Both the position numbers and the translations under genes were made by a program. Positions 13,828 through 25,667 of a DNA stretch of 64,000 nucleotides are shown here, in pieces; position 1 is the first letter of the stretch, and every line of letters begins with the position of its first letter. A model generated the notes under the pieces. That model ran no database searches and was not told where the DNA came from. It saw only the letters and a list, made by a program, of their open reading frames with translations. This DNA is from Margaritifera margaritifera. Its lineage: Eukaryota > Mollusca > Bivalvia > Unionida > Margaritiferidae. The stretch spans positions 6,730,001-6,794,000 of the forward strand of contig JAQPZY010001695.1 of NCBI GenBank assembly GCA_029931535.1, given 5' to 3'.

Positions 13828-14852
13828 AAAGATCAGTCAAAGCATTGTCAGCTACAAATTTAAAACAATTACACAAACACCTAATTTATTTTATATATAT
13901 TTTACAATGTATGCACCAAAAGCGAGCTCAGATGTTTTGTCATAGTCGTATCTAGATTTCAGATACGTTATTGAGCATTTTCATTTTTTTTAAAAATCCA
14001 GTTACTGTCATTGTTTATCACTAAAGTGATTAAAAATTTCGAACTTTTGATTTCATGGTAACAGGCTGATTATATAGTTAATAACATAAACAAAATTTCC
14101 ACATTTCGCATTTCGTGCGGCTCTTGGGTTACGGTCTGTTTAAGGGGCCTTTTGAAATCTGTACGGCATATTTCTGTATCAAATCCGATCTTTGACAACT
14201 TGTAAATCCCATACTGCCCGTGGCCATGTCGAATTATCCGGCTACATCGGCGGGTATCAGCTATTCCATTAATACTGAGTGACTAATCATTTGTGACTTT
14301 CGATCAGTCTCAATCAATCCTCGGCCTTTACCCAGAATTTATGGCTTGACAAAAAGGCTGAAGTTGTTCCAATGGCATTTTAAATGTTCATGTTGTTTTG
14401 GTCATTTGACGACTCGAGCGTCCATGGATTTGTTATGTGACTGTCATGTGACCCATGCACTTCGGAAGGACGAAGCTATACATAAGGAATAAGAGTATTT
14501 TTAATTACCTGCTACAACTGACTTCTCGTTGAGTACATTTAGAGCATGGTTAAACAAAAGGAAATATGGCTCATAATAGTTGTGAATTTTGTGGTGCTGA
14601 CCTCGGTGAAAATAGATAAAATACAATTAATTTACACTAAAAGCTAAGGAGACAGGCAGAAACTGTCCAGGATCTTCTATAGCATCATTTGGGACTATTA
14701 TTTAACCCAAACAGAAATTCATAATATAAAAGATTCAATGCCCCTTCTTTCCCCCGTTTACTGAAAACATATATTTCTACGAAGAAAGAAAGAGAGAAAA
14801 ATATTAGTATCCATTATTGCTCATGTTTTATGTTATAATGTATGAAATTCAT

Positions 14853-14868
14853 CACACACACACACACA

Positions 14869-14911
<43 letters not shown>
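14853..14911. repeat. CA/TA microsatellite of unit 3
   Basis: Same site, with the shortest TA tract of the array at about 40 bp. The CA part is also shorter than in units 1 and 2. Confidence 0.95.
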
Positions 14912-14918
<7 letters not shown>

Positions 14919-15202
14919 ACTCATGACTCATGAACTACTGTATTAAACTGCAATTTCAGAAGTTCAAGATTTTTTTTCTTCAACATTTACAAATCTTATA
15001 CAAAGATAAATATTTTCCCCTTAATCCCTATTTCTATGTAGTGATGAATATATACATTATTTAATTAATATGATATTGAACATCACCCAAAACGTTAACA
15101 CTAAAATTCTCATTGTACAATGTTGACCCAAGATAATTATGCCTACCTATAGAGCCCATTCCCATTTTAAATATTAAAAAATACCTCTCTCTCTCTCTCT
15201 CT

Positions 15203-15546
15203 CAGTGGCGTCACTAAGGGGGTGCGGGCCGCACCGAGTGACACCATCACAGGGGGGTGACACCAAAATGGAAAAGTTTAAACTGTAAAGTTTAATGTTT
15301 AATGTTTAATGTTAAAATAAAAAAATAACATAATTTTGTTGCAGTTCTTAAACGCTGTTATCTCAAATTTTATTGTTTTCTTCTTATGTCCTTTGTAACT
15401 TTAGGACTTAAATTTACAAACATTGCTATAGGCGATTCTGTATGGTCTGGTACAGGAGGACTCGGAGGAGGTCCATGGGGGAAGTCTGGAGGGGGTGACA
15501 CTATGAGTTTACCGCACTGGGTTATGCCAACCCAAGTGACGCCACT

Positions 15547-15547
<1 letters not shown>
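15203..15547. mobile_element. 345-bp inverted-repeat element (unit 3)
   Basis: Same element and position in unit 3, identical to units 1 and 2 over the right-hand 200 bp. Confidence 0.75.
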
Positions 15548-15608
<61 letters not shown>

Positions 15609-16984
15609 AATTATCCAATACTCTTAAGTGTCCTAATCACAGATCTTAAATATAGAATGTTCCGAATGAATTCTAGTAGCCTCGAATGTACTGATGTGCC
15701 AGTAGTCTTGAATGTTCTGATATGCCTGAATGATGTAATCCAAAATATCTTTGAATGAATTTACATAAGTCCCAAAGTCAAGTATTAATCCAAAATGAGA
15801 ATGAGCAGTACTGTTAGTAATTCCAAATAATTTGTAACTATAATAAGAGTGTTTCCAGAGGGCCTTGGTCTAACAGCTATGTGTATTGGACGAGTTTGCA
15901 TATTATTAGGTACAGGAAACTTTTGTGCGAATATGAAAACAATTTTGAAAACAATAAGGTGATAAAATTCTAAAGAGTTAACTATTAAACAAAAGAAAAG
16001 CAAAAACAAAAGGTAAAAAGTTAAAGTATAAATTACCAGGAATACGCTTAAGGATGTGAAGAAACGAAAACAAGCATGAAAGACTAATTAGGTGTTAGAT
16101 TTTACCAGGATAAAATGGACAAGCTTTCCCACTATATACCAGAAAAACTTTGAGATTATAAATGCTAATTGTTCGTTTTCTTCGTACAAAGAATATAACA
16201 TCTGGAGACACGCTCAATTTTTTTTAATTTTTTAAAAAAAATTTTATAATGAAAAAGAAGTCATTTGTATCACACCTCGTATTGGTTGGCAGGTTTTCTC
16301 TATTTTCTTATTTGCAATGGAATCGTCCTATGAGTATTCGAACCTGCTCAGTATTATATAGGTTTCGCTGAAATAACTTTGCCAGGACCTTGGCAAATTA
16401 GTTCCTTTCTCATATTGAACTCCTGTCAAAACTTATATTTTAAACGGACTGATAACACTACTTACTACCACACATAATTAGCTGATTAGCCAGTATATTC
16501 ATTGATCAAGCAGTCTCTATTTACGTTATAAAAGTTGAGACTCGACTATACGTATGTGCATGTTCCTATTCTAAACAATCATTTTTGGGAAACAATAATG
16601 TTGGATTTTTGCCAATTTTGTTGTCGCTTTTTATATTAAAAAGAAATCCCACCACGAATAAAATATTGTCAAGCTATGACCCAAGTAAGTTAGAGAGAAT
16701 TAGCGCAATGCATACGAACAAAAGATTAGTCAATTTAAACAAATCAACAATTCAAAACTGTGCATCAAAAACCTTGATGTCATGACGGAATAAACTGTCA
16801 GAATATATCTAAGGCTGTCATACTAATCCAAGAGAATGATCGTGCATACCTTATGTATACTTTGTCACACAATAAAACAATAAAGATTAATTTATAATCA
16901 GATGATTGAAGAATAAAATGTACATGCGTACTGTTTTGTCTCTATCTTGACTGTGACAGATATTGCAATCACATCATTTAAATA

Positions 16985-19208
16985 TCAATGATATTTTGGA
17001 ATATTTGGAAGACAATGGATGAATCTCTGTTGATTGGTTTGTTTTACCTCAGTAGCCAGACTGCATGAATATTCATTTTGTGAGTTGTCCTTTGTTGTAA
17101 TAGTACACCAAGACGCTAAAGACCTGCCTAACTTACACCCAATGGCAAATATAAATCGATACAGGAATGCTTTACATGCTAAAGACCTGCCTAACTTACA
17201 CCCAATGGCAAATATAAATCGATACAGGAATGCTTTACATGCTAATAATGTGTCCATTTTACAGTCAGCAGACTGGTTATTCAATGCGATGGCACTGACG
17301 ACTTTTGTATTGTATACTTTTCTGACACTCTTGCCATCCTTGACATTACCTGTCAGCAGAACAGATGTTCCCTTGGAAAGCAGACCGAATGCATTTGATT
17401 CAGTCTATTTTCTAACAAATGCTTCTAGACTTACTTTGTTTCCAGAACTTGTCAGGAAACGTCTGTAAATTGGCACAGTTGATATTCCTGATATTGTTTT
17501 TAGATTAAATCAAATGTCACCTGCAACATATTCTCCAACACGTTGTTGTCGCTCACTAAGCTTTACAGAATTTATGTGGTCTTAGCTATGGAACACAATC
17601 ATGATATCAACAATGGATATATTGCTACACAACATTAACATCAGTCGCTTCAGTACAAGCTTTGCATGGTTACCAAATGGTGTGAAGTATGTATCATTGG
17701 GTGACTAGAGGAAAGCCATTTCATCAACGATATAAGAAGCTGTTCTGCATGGAACATTTGTGATTGGCAGGTATGTGAGCTCATCGCAGCTAGAATGCAA
17801 CATATTGGATAGTTCAGATGTGTTGGTTTTCTTCGTGGATTGATCATCAGTAAAGAGGACCGGAGGTATAGTTGCCAGCTCTTGTTCAAACACAATGTCT
17901 GGTGCCACACGGCAATTGTTTTCTACAGATGGGAAACAATCGGAAAAGAACTTTTGAATCGAAATACAGTTTGGCTTCTTTGCCCATATCAAAGGGCTTC
18001 ATATTTACAAATATTGGCGTGTTCACTTCGGGCACTGGATCCCAGAAACTATTACATGGACCGCTTGCCACCAGTTAAAGATCAGCTTTTCTCTGTTGTC
18101 CATTTACCTGAAAGCTTCAAAGTGCCTGCTATACCCTCTTGGATGAGACTAGGCTAGTAAGTATATAAATCAGAGACATAGTGAGCGCACTCTTTTCGAG
18201 GGTGAAACCAATAAAAGCTGGGGGGGGTTTTAATAAAAAAAAACTGTACTTTACGCTGCCTGGTAATGGTCTGTTCCAACTGTTCCAACACTGGATCTGT
18301 GTTTACATAACTAAATCTGTGCCGAACCGTTATAAGTACACCAAAACCAACGTGTACAGATGATTGTAGGCCTCCTGAAGCTTGTCTTGGAGTGCAGCAT
18401 GTACAACAGTAAATTTGGTTAAACCGGCTACCTCGATTCATCAGATAATCTGACTGATAGCTGTCCAGTGGAGGTCAAATTAAGCCTCATATTCTGCTCT
18501 CAGAAATTGTTGGAGAACATATTGCATCAAGAAAGCTTGTCCATTAGCAAAATATTTCTGCCTAAAAAAAACTCAAGACAAAAACAGAAACAAATCACTG
18601 TTTCAAATTTCTCTATGATTTCTGCAGCATCAGACAGCTCATTTAACAGTTGCGGACACAAATTTTGTGAACACAGTGAAAAATTATCGGTCAGCAATAT
18701 TGCTCCCTCCTTCGGCAGTCTGGCCTCTGCTGATTTGAGCAACAGTCTATACCAGGCATTTTTCGCTCCTTTTATACTTTGTATACATGTAGCTAAGTGC
18801 TTACTTTCAAGCACAAGGCAAACAGTAGCCTCCGAATCAAACTAAGTTCAACGAAAATTGACAGAAGTCCCACATCATTGATTAGTTTATCAATTGATGT
18901 CAAAATTGTTATCATCAGGCCTATGCACTCCTCCATATCCTTGCCAGCCAATTATTATGATTGGGTCTATACAATTACCAGAGCCTTGAAATACATCCGA
19001 AGGTGAACTGACACGTGAATTTTTGATTTACTAAATTCGGTAGCAACTGCAGTAAGCGGCAGTAGCGTGGTATAAATTGTTGATAGACGTATGGTGAAAC
19101 ACGATCAATGGTCAACACATTGAGTGCCACTGCAACACTGTTGTTAGCCGCTGAGGCAAGTGGGTTGAACCATGGCCATGCTGGTAGATGTTGCAAGCAA
19201 TATCCCAA
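16985..19208 (-). pseudogene. Broken gene of the same uncharacterised family (unit 4)
   Basis: Complete copy of the degenerate gene. The unit is truncated only after this region. All breaks are shared with units 2 and 3. Confidence 0.5.
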
Positions 19209-20232
19209 AAAGATCAGTCAAAGCATTGTCAGCTACAAATTTAAAACAATTACACAAACACCTAATTTATTTTATATATATTTTACAATGTATGCACCAA
19301 AAGCGAGCTCAGATGTTTTGTCATAGTCGTATCTAGATTTCAGATACGTTATTGAGCATTTTCATTTTTTTTAAAAATCCAGTTACTGTCATTGTTTATC
19401 ACTAAAGTGATTAAAAATTTCGAACTTTTGATTTCATGGTAACAGGCTGATTATATAGTTAATAACATAAACAAAATTTCCACATTTCGCATTTCGTGCG
19501 GCTCTTGGGTTACGGTCTGTTTAAGGGGCCTTTTGAAATCTGTACGGCATATTTCTGTATCAAATCCGATCTTTGACAACTTGTAAATCCCATACTGCCC
19601 GTGGCCATGTCGAATTATCCGGCTACATCGGCGGGTATCAGCTATTCCATTAATACTGAGTGACTAATCATTTGTGACTTTCGATCAGTCTCAATCAATC
19701 CTCGGCCTTTACCCAGAATTTATGGCTTGACAAAAAGGCTGAAGTTGTTCCAATGGCATTTTAAATGTTCATGTTGTTTTGGTCATTTGACGACTCGAGC
19801 GTCCATGGATTTGTTATGTGACTGTCATGTGACCCATGCACTTCGGAAGGACGAAGCTATACATAAGGAATAAGAGTATTTTAAATTACCTGCTACAACT
19901 GACTTCTCGTTGAGTACATTTAGAGCATGGTTAAACAAAAGGAAATATGGCTCATAATAGTTGTGAATTTTGTGGTGCTGACCTCGGTGAAAATAGATAA
20001 AATACAATTAATTTACACTAAAAGCTAAGGAGACAGGCAGAAACTGTCCAGGATCTTCTATAGCATCATTTGGGACTATTATTTAACCCAAACAGAAATT
20101 CATAATATAAAAGATTCAATGCCCCTTCTTTCCCCCGTTTACTGAAAACATATATTTCTACGAAGAAAGAAAGAGAGAAAAATATTAGTATCCATTATTG
20201 CTCATGTTTTATGTTATAATGTATGAAATTCA

Positions 20233-20249
20233 TCACACACACACACACA

Positions 20250-20328
<79 letters not shown>
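20233..20328. repeat. CA/TA microsatellite of unit 4
   Basis: Same site, with a TA tract of about 76 bp. The short CA part matches unit 3, in line with other shared variants of units 3 and 4. Confidence 0.95.
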
Positions 20329-20335
<7 letters not shown>

Positions 20336-20617
20336 ACTCATGACTCATGAACTACTGTATTAAACTGCAATTTCAGAAGTTCAAGATTTTTTTTCTTCAA
20401 CATTTACAAATCTTATACAAAGATAAATATTTTCCCCTTAATCCCTATTTCTATGTAGTGATGAATATATACATTATTTAATTAATATGATATTGAACAT
20501 CACCCAAAACGTTAACACTAAAATTCTCATTGTACAATGTTGACCCAAGATAATTATGCCTACCTATAGAGCCCATTCCCATTTTAAATATTAAAAAATA
20601 CCTCTCTCTCTCTCTCT

Positions 20618-20960
20618 CAGTGGCGTCACTAAGGGGGTGCGGGCCGCACCGAGTGACACCATCACAGGGGGGTGACACCAAAATGGAAAAGTTTAAACTG
20701 TAAAGTTTAATGTTTAATGTTTAATGTTAAAATAAAAAATAACATAATTTTGTTGCAGTTCTTAAACGCTGTTACCTCAAATTTTATTGTTTTCTTCTTA
20801 TGTCCTTTGTAACGTTAGGACTTAAATTTACAAACATTACTATAGGCGATTCTGTATGATCTGGTATAGGAGGACTCGGAGGAGGTCCATGGGGGAAGTC
20901 TGGAGGGGGTGACACTATGAGTTTACCGCACTGGGTTACGCCAACCCTAGTGACGCCACT

Positions 20961-20961
<1 letters not shown>
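20618..20961. mobile_element. 344-bp inverted-repeat element, diverged right half (unit 4)
   Basis: The left half matches the other units. The right 200 bp carry seven substitutions, for example GTAACGTTAGG for GTAACTTTAGG, TGATCTGGTATAGG for TGGTCTGGTACAGG, and CCCTAG for CCCAAG, plus a 1-bp gap in an A run. The terminal inverted repeat itself is intact. This copy may be a hybrid of an array element and an independent older copy. Confidence 0.75.
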
Positions 20962-21022
<61 letters not shown>

Positions 21023-21024
<2 letters not shown>

Positions 21025-21300
21025 TGATGTTTTTTTTTGCAAACAAAACCTTTGAAAGAGATAATAAATGTTAAATGCATAAATTGTAAAGGTAAAGATA
21101 CATATACAGGCAAAACTTTTGAAAGAAAGAGAGATGTTAAATTCATAAATTATGATGGTAAAGGTAGAAATACAAGAGACGCTAAATGATAAATACAAAC
21201 ACTGTAAAGGTATAGGTAGAAACACAAACAAAACCTTGAAAGAGAAATGTGAAATGTTAAATACATAAATGTACAGGTAAAGGTAGCAACAGTAGTAAAA
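21023..21300. repeat. Degenerate minisatellite of about 65 bp right of the array
   Basis: Roughly four imperfect copies of an A-rich unit that begins CAAAACCTTTGAAAGAGA and contains GTTAAATGCATAAATTGTAA followed by GGTAAAG. Unit starts are near 21,046, 21,110, 21,180 and 21,232. This is the first sequence outside the 5.4-kb array. Confidence 0.7.
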
Positions 21301-21510
21301 GGCAGCATTAATGTGGTTTGTTAAGAGAGCATCAGAAGAGTTGAACAGATAAATAGATTGATTGACAGACAGATAGCTAGATATGTAGACTGAATAAGGT
21401 CTTATAATTATGGGCTTAAAACAGCTCTGTCTCAAAGACATATGTAGCAATCACAATGTCAGCAATTTCATCGCTGAATCTGTGACCTGCAGGTCTTGCC
21501 CAAACAACAT

Positions 21511-21573
<63 letters not shown>

Positions 21574-22089
21574 AGGGACTCCCAAAAACATCCAGTCTCC
21601 ATGAGAAATAATACAATGAATCATTCATAGATTTTTAAAACAATTCCATCACTAAAGCTATTTGTTCCAGAAATCTGAGTACTAAATGTATATTATACCA
21701 TGTACTTACAATATTACCAGTAGTACAGCTTTCTGCATAATTTACAAAAGTTTTTACTCTTAAGAGAGACCTATGTACCTCCCAAGTTGCAAGCTTATCT
21801 GCCTCCTAACTACTTTCCTCAATTGAATTGTTATTTTTTTATATTATAAATAGGTAAATATATATTATACCTCTACACAACTACAAGAGACAGTTATATC
21901 AGTAAAATGACTGATGAGTATCATGAGGAACAGTGTAACTAACTAGTACCTCAAACAGGGGAGATAATCATAATAGTTATATATTTATGTACGGTGGATA
22001 TTTAGTTTGGGTTGAAATGGTCGTGCTAACTAGATTTTGCTCTGTATTTTGTAGACATGATCTGTTTGATGTGCTGCTAAACCTATACT
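21301..22089. other. AT-rich spacer with a GA tract
   Basis: No gene recognised. A GA dinucleotide tract of about 70 bp lies at 21,509-21,580. The rest is unique AT-rich sequence. Confidence 0.6.
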
Positions 22090-22376
22090 ACATACATACA
22101 TACATACATACATACATACATACATGCATACACACATGCATACACACATACATACATATATACATACATACACACATACATACATACACACACATGCATA
22201 CACACATGCATACATACATACATACATACATACATACATACATACATACGTACATACACACACACATACATACATACATACATACACACATACATACATG
22301 CATACATACATACATACATACATACATACATACATACATACATACATACATGCATACATACATACATACATACATA
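22090..22376. repeat. CATA tetranucleotide microsatellite
   Basis: About 287 bp of CATA repeats with scattered variants (CACA, TGCA, CGTA). It is open in many frames on both strands, giving long HTYI or YVCM repeat peptides that are artefacts of the repeat. Confidence 0.98.
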
Positions 22377-23185
22377 AACACATACTTGAATAAAGAACAA
22401 TAAATCTTAATCAGCAACGTTTCTTAATTATTGTGTAAAATTTATTTACATTTGTCTTTATGATGAGGTGCAGAGTACAGATTATGATTTTCCCGATATC
22501 TGTCGGTATAAAGCAATTAAATCCTTTCTCTCGACTAATTTTACGAGGATTCACGTTGCCGAACATTTACTTTTAGATTGTAACCCATTTTTGCTGATAA
22601 CACTGTCAATAAATCAGTCCACTGTGGAATTTAGACCGTTGTTGAACTGTGATAATAGTAACATGACGAGATATTGATCAAGTGACAGTCATATGACAAA
22701 TCCACTGCAACTCGAGTCGTCACATGACAAAACCAACGGAAATATATAACTCGCGCTTACACCAGGGCCGCGCTTATTGTAGGGCCGAGTTCAATAAGAA
22801 GGCGTTAGACACTGTTCGTTTTGAAAGCAATTTGGCACTACTGTGCGGCATGTCCTCTCAGGAGAATGTTTAGCATGGTGGATACATGCTAGCAGCGAAC
22901 TGACATAGCATTTAATTTGTCAATTTTTAAACCGTGTTTATCAAAGATTAACAAATAAACTTTACTTACCCTTAGAAAATATAAATTTAATCTATACTGT
23001 TGAGTAAATGGGTCGAAATACATGTCAGGCATACGAGATTCAAAATAATTTAACCTAGTATCTAGATTCTATAAGCCATTGTCTAAATGTCACAGTTAGT
23101 TCTTAGGTGCGTGAAACAAAATGTCCATGTATACCTCAAGGTAAGTTACTTTTCTTCAATATTAGCCTTTACCACCAAACGCAGT
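22377..23185. other. Unique spacer; short inverted match to the 5.4-kb unit
   Basis: No gene recognised. A frame at 22,468-22,677 (69 codons) has no recognisable motif. About 57 bp at 22,683-22,740 resemble the reverse complement of the 5.4-kb unit around 3545-3605, sharing TGACAGTCA, ACAAATCCA and CTCGAGTCGTCA in the same order. Confidence 0.4.
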
Positions 23186-23562
23186 TTACTAGCATCCCCC
23201 ATATCAGGTTTGTTAGCCTTGCGTCATTTACTTGCAACCTCCATAGCAGGTTTTTAGCCTAGCGCTAATTACTAGCAGATCCCATAGCAGGTGTATTAGC
23301 CTAGCGCCATTTACTGGCAGCCCCCATAGCAAGTTTGTTAGCCTAGTGCCATTTACTGGCAGCCCCCATAGCAGGTTTGTTAGCCTAGTGCCATTTACTG
23401 GCAGCCCCCATTAGCAAGTTTGTTAGCCTAGTGCCATTTACTGGCAGCACCCATAGCAAGTTTGTTAGCCTAGTGCCATTTACTGGCAGCGCCATAACAG
23501 GTTTGTTAGCATAGCGCCATTTACTGACAGCCCACATTGTAGGTTTGCTAGCCTAGCGCTAG
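23186..23562. repeat. 42-bp minisatellite
   Basis: About nine copies of a 42-bp unit, best seen as TTTACTGGCAGCCCCCATAG followed by CAAGTTTGTTAGCCTAGTGC and CA. Outer copies are more diverged than the central ones. One further unit sits alone at about 24,304-24,350, at the head of the duplicated segment. Confidence 0.92.
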
Positions 23563-24165
23563 ACTAACTGAACGCAGCACAGTTGCTGACTTGCATAAAC
23601 ACGTCAGAAGCAGTGGTGTACTGGCCATTGGGCATACCGGGACAAATCTCGGTGGGTCGCCGCAAAAAATCCGTTTTTACCGGTGTTTTACTGGTGTGAG
23701 CAAAACCCCGGGCCTGTCCCGGCAAATAAGTCCAGGGCCGAGTTGCTTACCCAGTACACTCCTGGTCAGAAGTACCGTAAGTGTCTAAAAATGCTCGATA
23801 TATGTTTCGGACAAATAAAGCAAATGTCTGCAATAATTGAAATGTTTATTCAGAGACGTATATCTCACATGTGCTATAGATGTCTTTGGTTTATTGAATA
23901 AGTGACATCAGATCCGAAAAACACCAACCAATCTTGGTTTGGAGACTAATTTGTCGGAAGCAAGAATTTCCACATTTCCATACAAACATAACGATAAACT
24001 ATCGGGAAATCATGTTAAACATAAGAGATGTTTGTATGATAAATTTTAGAAAAATCCTTCTGAGCTATACACGAAAATAAAGAATGTTCGTAAAATACGT
24101 TAATATACTAGTTCGTAAAGCATGTTTGAAGTTGTAAGAACGGGACATGAATCTCTAATTTTGTT
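23521..24165. repeat. Local tandem duplication, left copy
   Basis: From the last 42-bp unit to TCTCTAATTTTGTT this segment matches 24,304-24,838 in order, with many substitutions. Shared landmarks include CTTGCATAAACACGTCA, GTTTATTGAATA and TGTTCGTAAAG. The left copy is longer because it holds a 154-bp MITE. Confidence 0.8.
23611..23764. mobile_element. 154-bp hAT-type MITE with 8-bp target duplication
   Basis: The element begins CAGTGGTGTACTGG and ends CCAGTACACTCCTG, an inverted repeat with two mismatches. It is flanked by a perfect 8-bp direct repeat, GTCAGAAG, at 23,603-23,610 and 23,765-23,772. An 8-bp duplication with CAG...CTG ends is the mark of the hAT superfamily. It encodes no transposase. 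The diverged duplicate at 24,388-24,395 reads GTCAAAAG without the element, giving the empty site directly. Confidence 0.88.
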
Positions 24166-24303
24166 GATATACTCACTCCTTTTCTATATCTGCGCACAAT
24201 ATTTGAAATTTTAATATTTCCACAAAACTGGCCAGAGTTACTCTTTTAAAACGTAAAAGAAATAATTACCCATTTAAACCTTTCTCAAATGTACATAAAT
24301 GCT

Positions 24304-24838
24304 ATTTACTGGCAGCTCATATAGTAGGATTGTTAGCTTAGTGCCAGACTAACTGGACACAGCCCAGTTGTTGGCTTGCATAAACACGTCAAAAGTACCT
24401 TAAGTGTCTAAAAGCGGTTCATATGTTTCTCGAACAAAGCCAACTATGTCAGCAACAATTGCAATGTTTATTCTGAGACATCTATAAGAAATGTGTTATA
24501 CATGTCTCTGGTTTATTGAATAGGTGAGCTCAGATCCCCCAAATTACTACCATACCAATTCAGGTTTGGAGACTGATTTATCGGACTGTATTATGGATAT
24601 ACAAGAATTTCCAAATTTCCATAAACAACAAACAATAAGCTATCGGAAACCTCAATAATTACGCAGATTCCGATAATATACAAAACAGAAAATGATTTTG
24701 TTAAACAAAAGCGATGTTTGTGTGATAGTTTCTGTTTTAAATGTCTGAGCTATACATGAGTATGTACTTGTTCGTAAAGTATGTTTAAACACTAGAACGT
24801 TGAATCTGTAAGAACGAGACACGAATCCCTAATTTGTT
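24304..24838. repeat. Local tandem duplication, right copy
   Basis: Match to 23,521-24,165 but lacking the MITE, with several indels including a longer CTATTATGGATATA region near 24,585. No gene recognised in either copy. Confidence 0.8.
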
Positions 24839-25326
24839 GTTTTATTTTGGCCTCATATTATGGAAACATTCGTGTAGAGTCGGCATTCGGTCATCAAAAG
24901 AGACAAAAAGTATCTGTAATGATATCTACATAAAAGAAAGTTGACAACAGGTAATTCAGTTGTTCCTAACACTTACAAAAAATTAAATGCACTACCTTTG
25001 GATACGTTCCAACTGTTGGACCCATTCATGTTATACGAGTATTGTTAATGCACAAAGGTTTTGCATTTGAACTATTGGCCATATCTACTGGTCGTCATAG
25101 TGCTTTGAATTGGTTTTTTCTTCTCTTTAAATTGACTTCACATATGTTCCATGCATTTGAATAGGTGAATGTCTATAGGGAAGAAAAGATCATTGTGAAA
25201 TAGGTATAAGTAAACAGCCATTTAAAGTAAATATGGTGTAAATAGAATAAAATAAAAAGATAAATAGCTCGCGTACAAAACATTCAATTATCAGAGCAGT
25301 ATTTAACATCAAAGACGAATGCAGTT
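24839..25326. other. AT-rich spacer
   Basis: I see no gene, repeat or mobile element here. Confidence 0.5.

Positions 25327-25419
<93 letters not shown>
25327..25419. repeat. CT then TA microsatellite
   Basis: A CT tract of about 30 bp runs directly into a TA tract of about 60 bp. It marks the left edge of a segment duplicated at 36,998, which is likewise preceded by a TA tract. Confidence 0.95.
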
Positions 25420-25421
<2 letters not shown>

Positions 25422-25510
25422 GAACCATGTTGAAGAAACTATGTTGACACAACTTAGAAAGACATATACAATAGCAAATAACTGAACAAACATTTTGAGG
25501 GATATCAAAC

Positions 25511-25618
25511 TGTTATGCATCGCCCAACTTAAACTGTATGCAAGCTGTTATGCATCCCCCAACTTAAACTGTATCCAAGCTGTTATACATCCCCCAACTT
25601 AAACTGTATGCAAGCTGC
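25511..25618. repeat. 35-bp repeat, three copies
   Basis: Three copies of TGTTATGCATCCCCCAACTT followed by AAACTGTATGCAAGC. The partner flank near 37,090 has a single, interrupted version. Confidence 0.85.
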
Positions 25619-25667
25619 CAAAATGACAACCTAAGTAATATTCAAGGGTGTCAACAACTTCTCGATG

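Larger units (their letters stand above)
10860..16240. repeat. Tandem 5.4-kb repeat, unit 3
   Basis: Third unit, 5381 bp. It is the shortest complete unit, mainly because its TA tract is only about 40 bp. It shares the CATGTTTTATG variant with unit 4. Private changes include an extra T in the run near 14,500 and AAAGGTAAAA near 16,010. Confidence 0.95.
16241..21022. repeat. Tandem 5.4-kb repeat, unit 4 (truncated)
   Basis: Fourth unit, ending in the CT tract after its inverted-repeat element. In the other units that tract is followed by CCAAATTATCCAATACTC; here it is followed by unrelated sequence starting CCTTGATG. The last 200 bp before the tract carry seven substitutions relative to units 1-3, whereas the rest of the unit is nearly identical. 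The array therefore ends inside a diverged copy of the embedded element. Confidence 0.92.

Noticed and set aside
1..21022. Ribosomal DNA or histone repeat as the explanation for the 5.4-kb array
   Set aside because: No rRNA core sequence or histone reading frame is recognisable in the unit.
20784..21450. Minus-strand frames of 120 and 167 codons with long RE repeats
   Set aside because: The Arg-Glu stretch is the CT tract, and the rest crosses the element end and a minisatellite. There is no conserved domain.
22030..22417. Several long frames rich in HTYI or YVCM
   Set aside because: They are translations of the CATA microsatellite in different frames on both strands.
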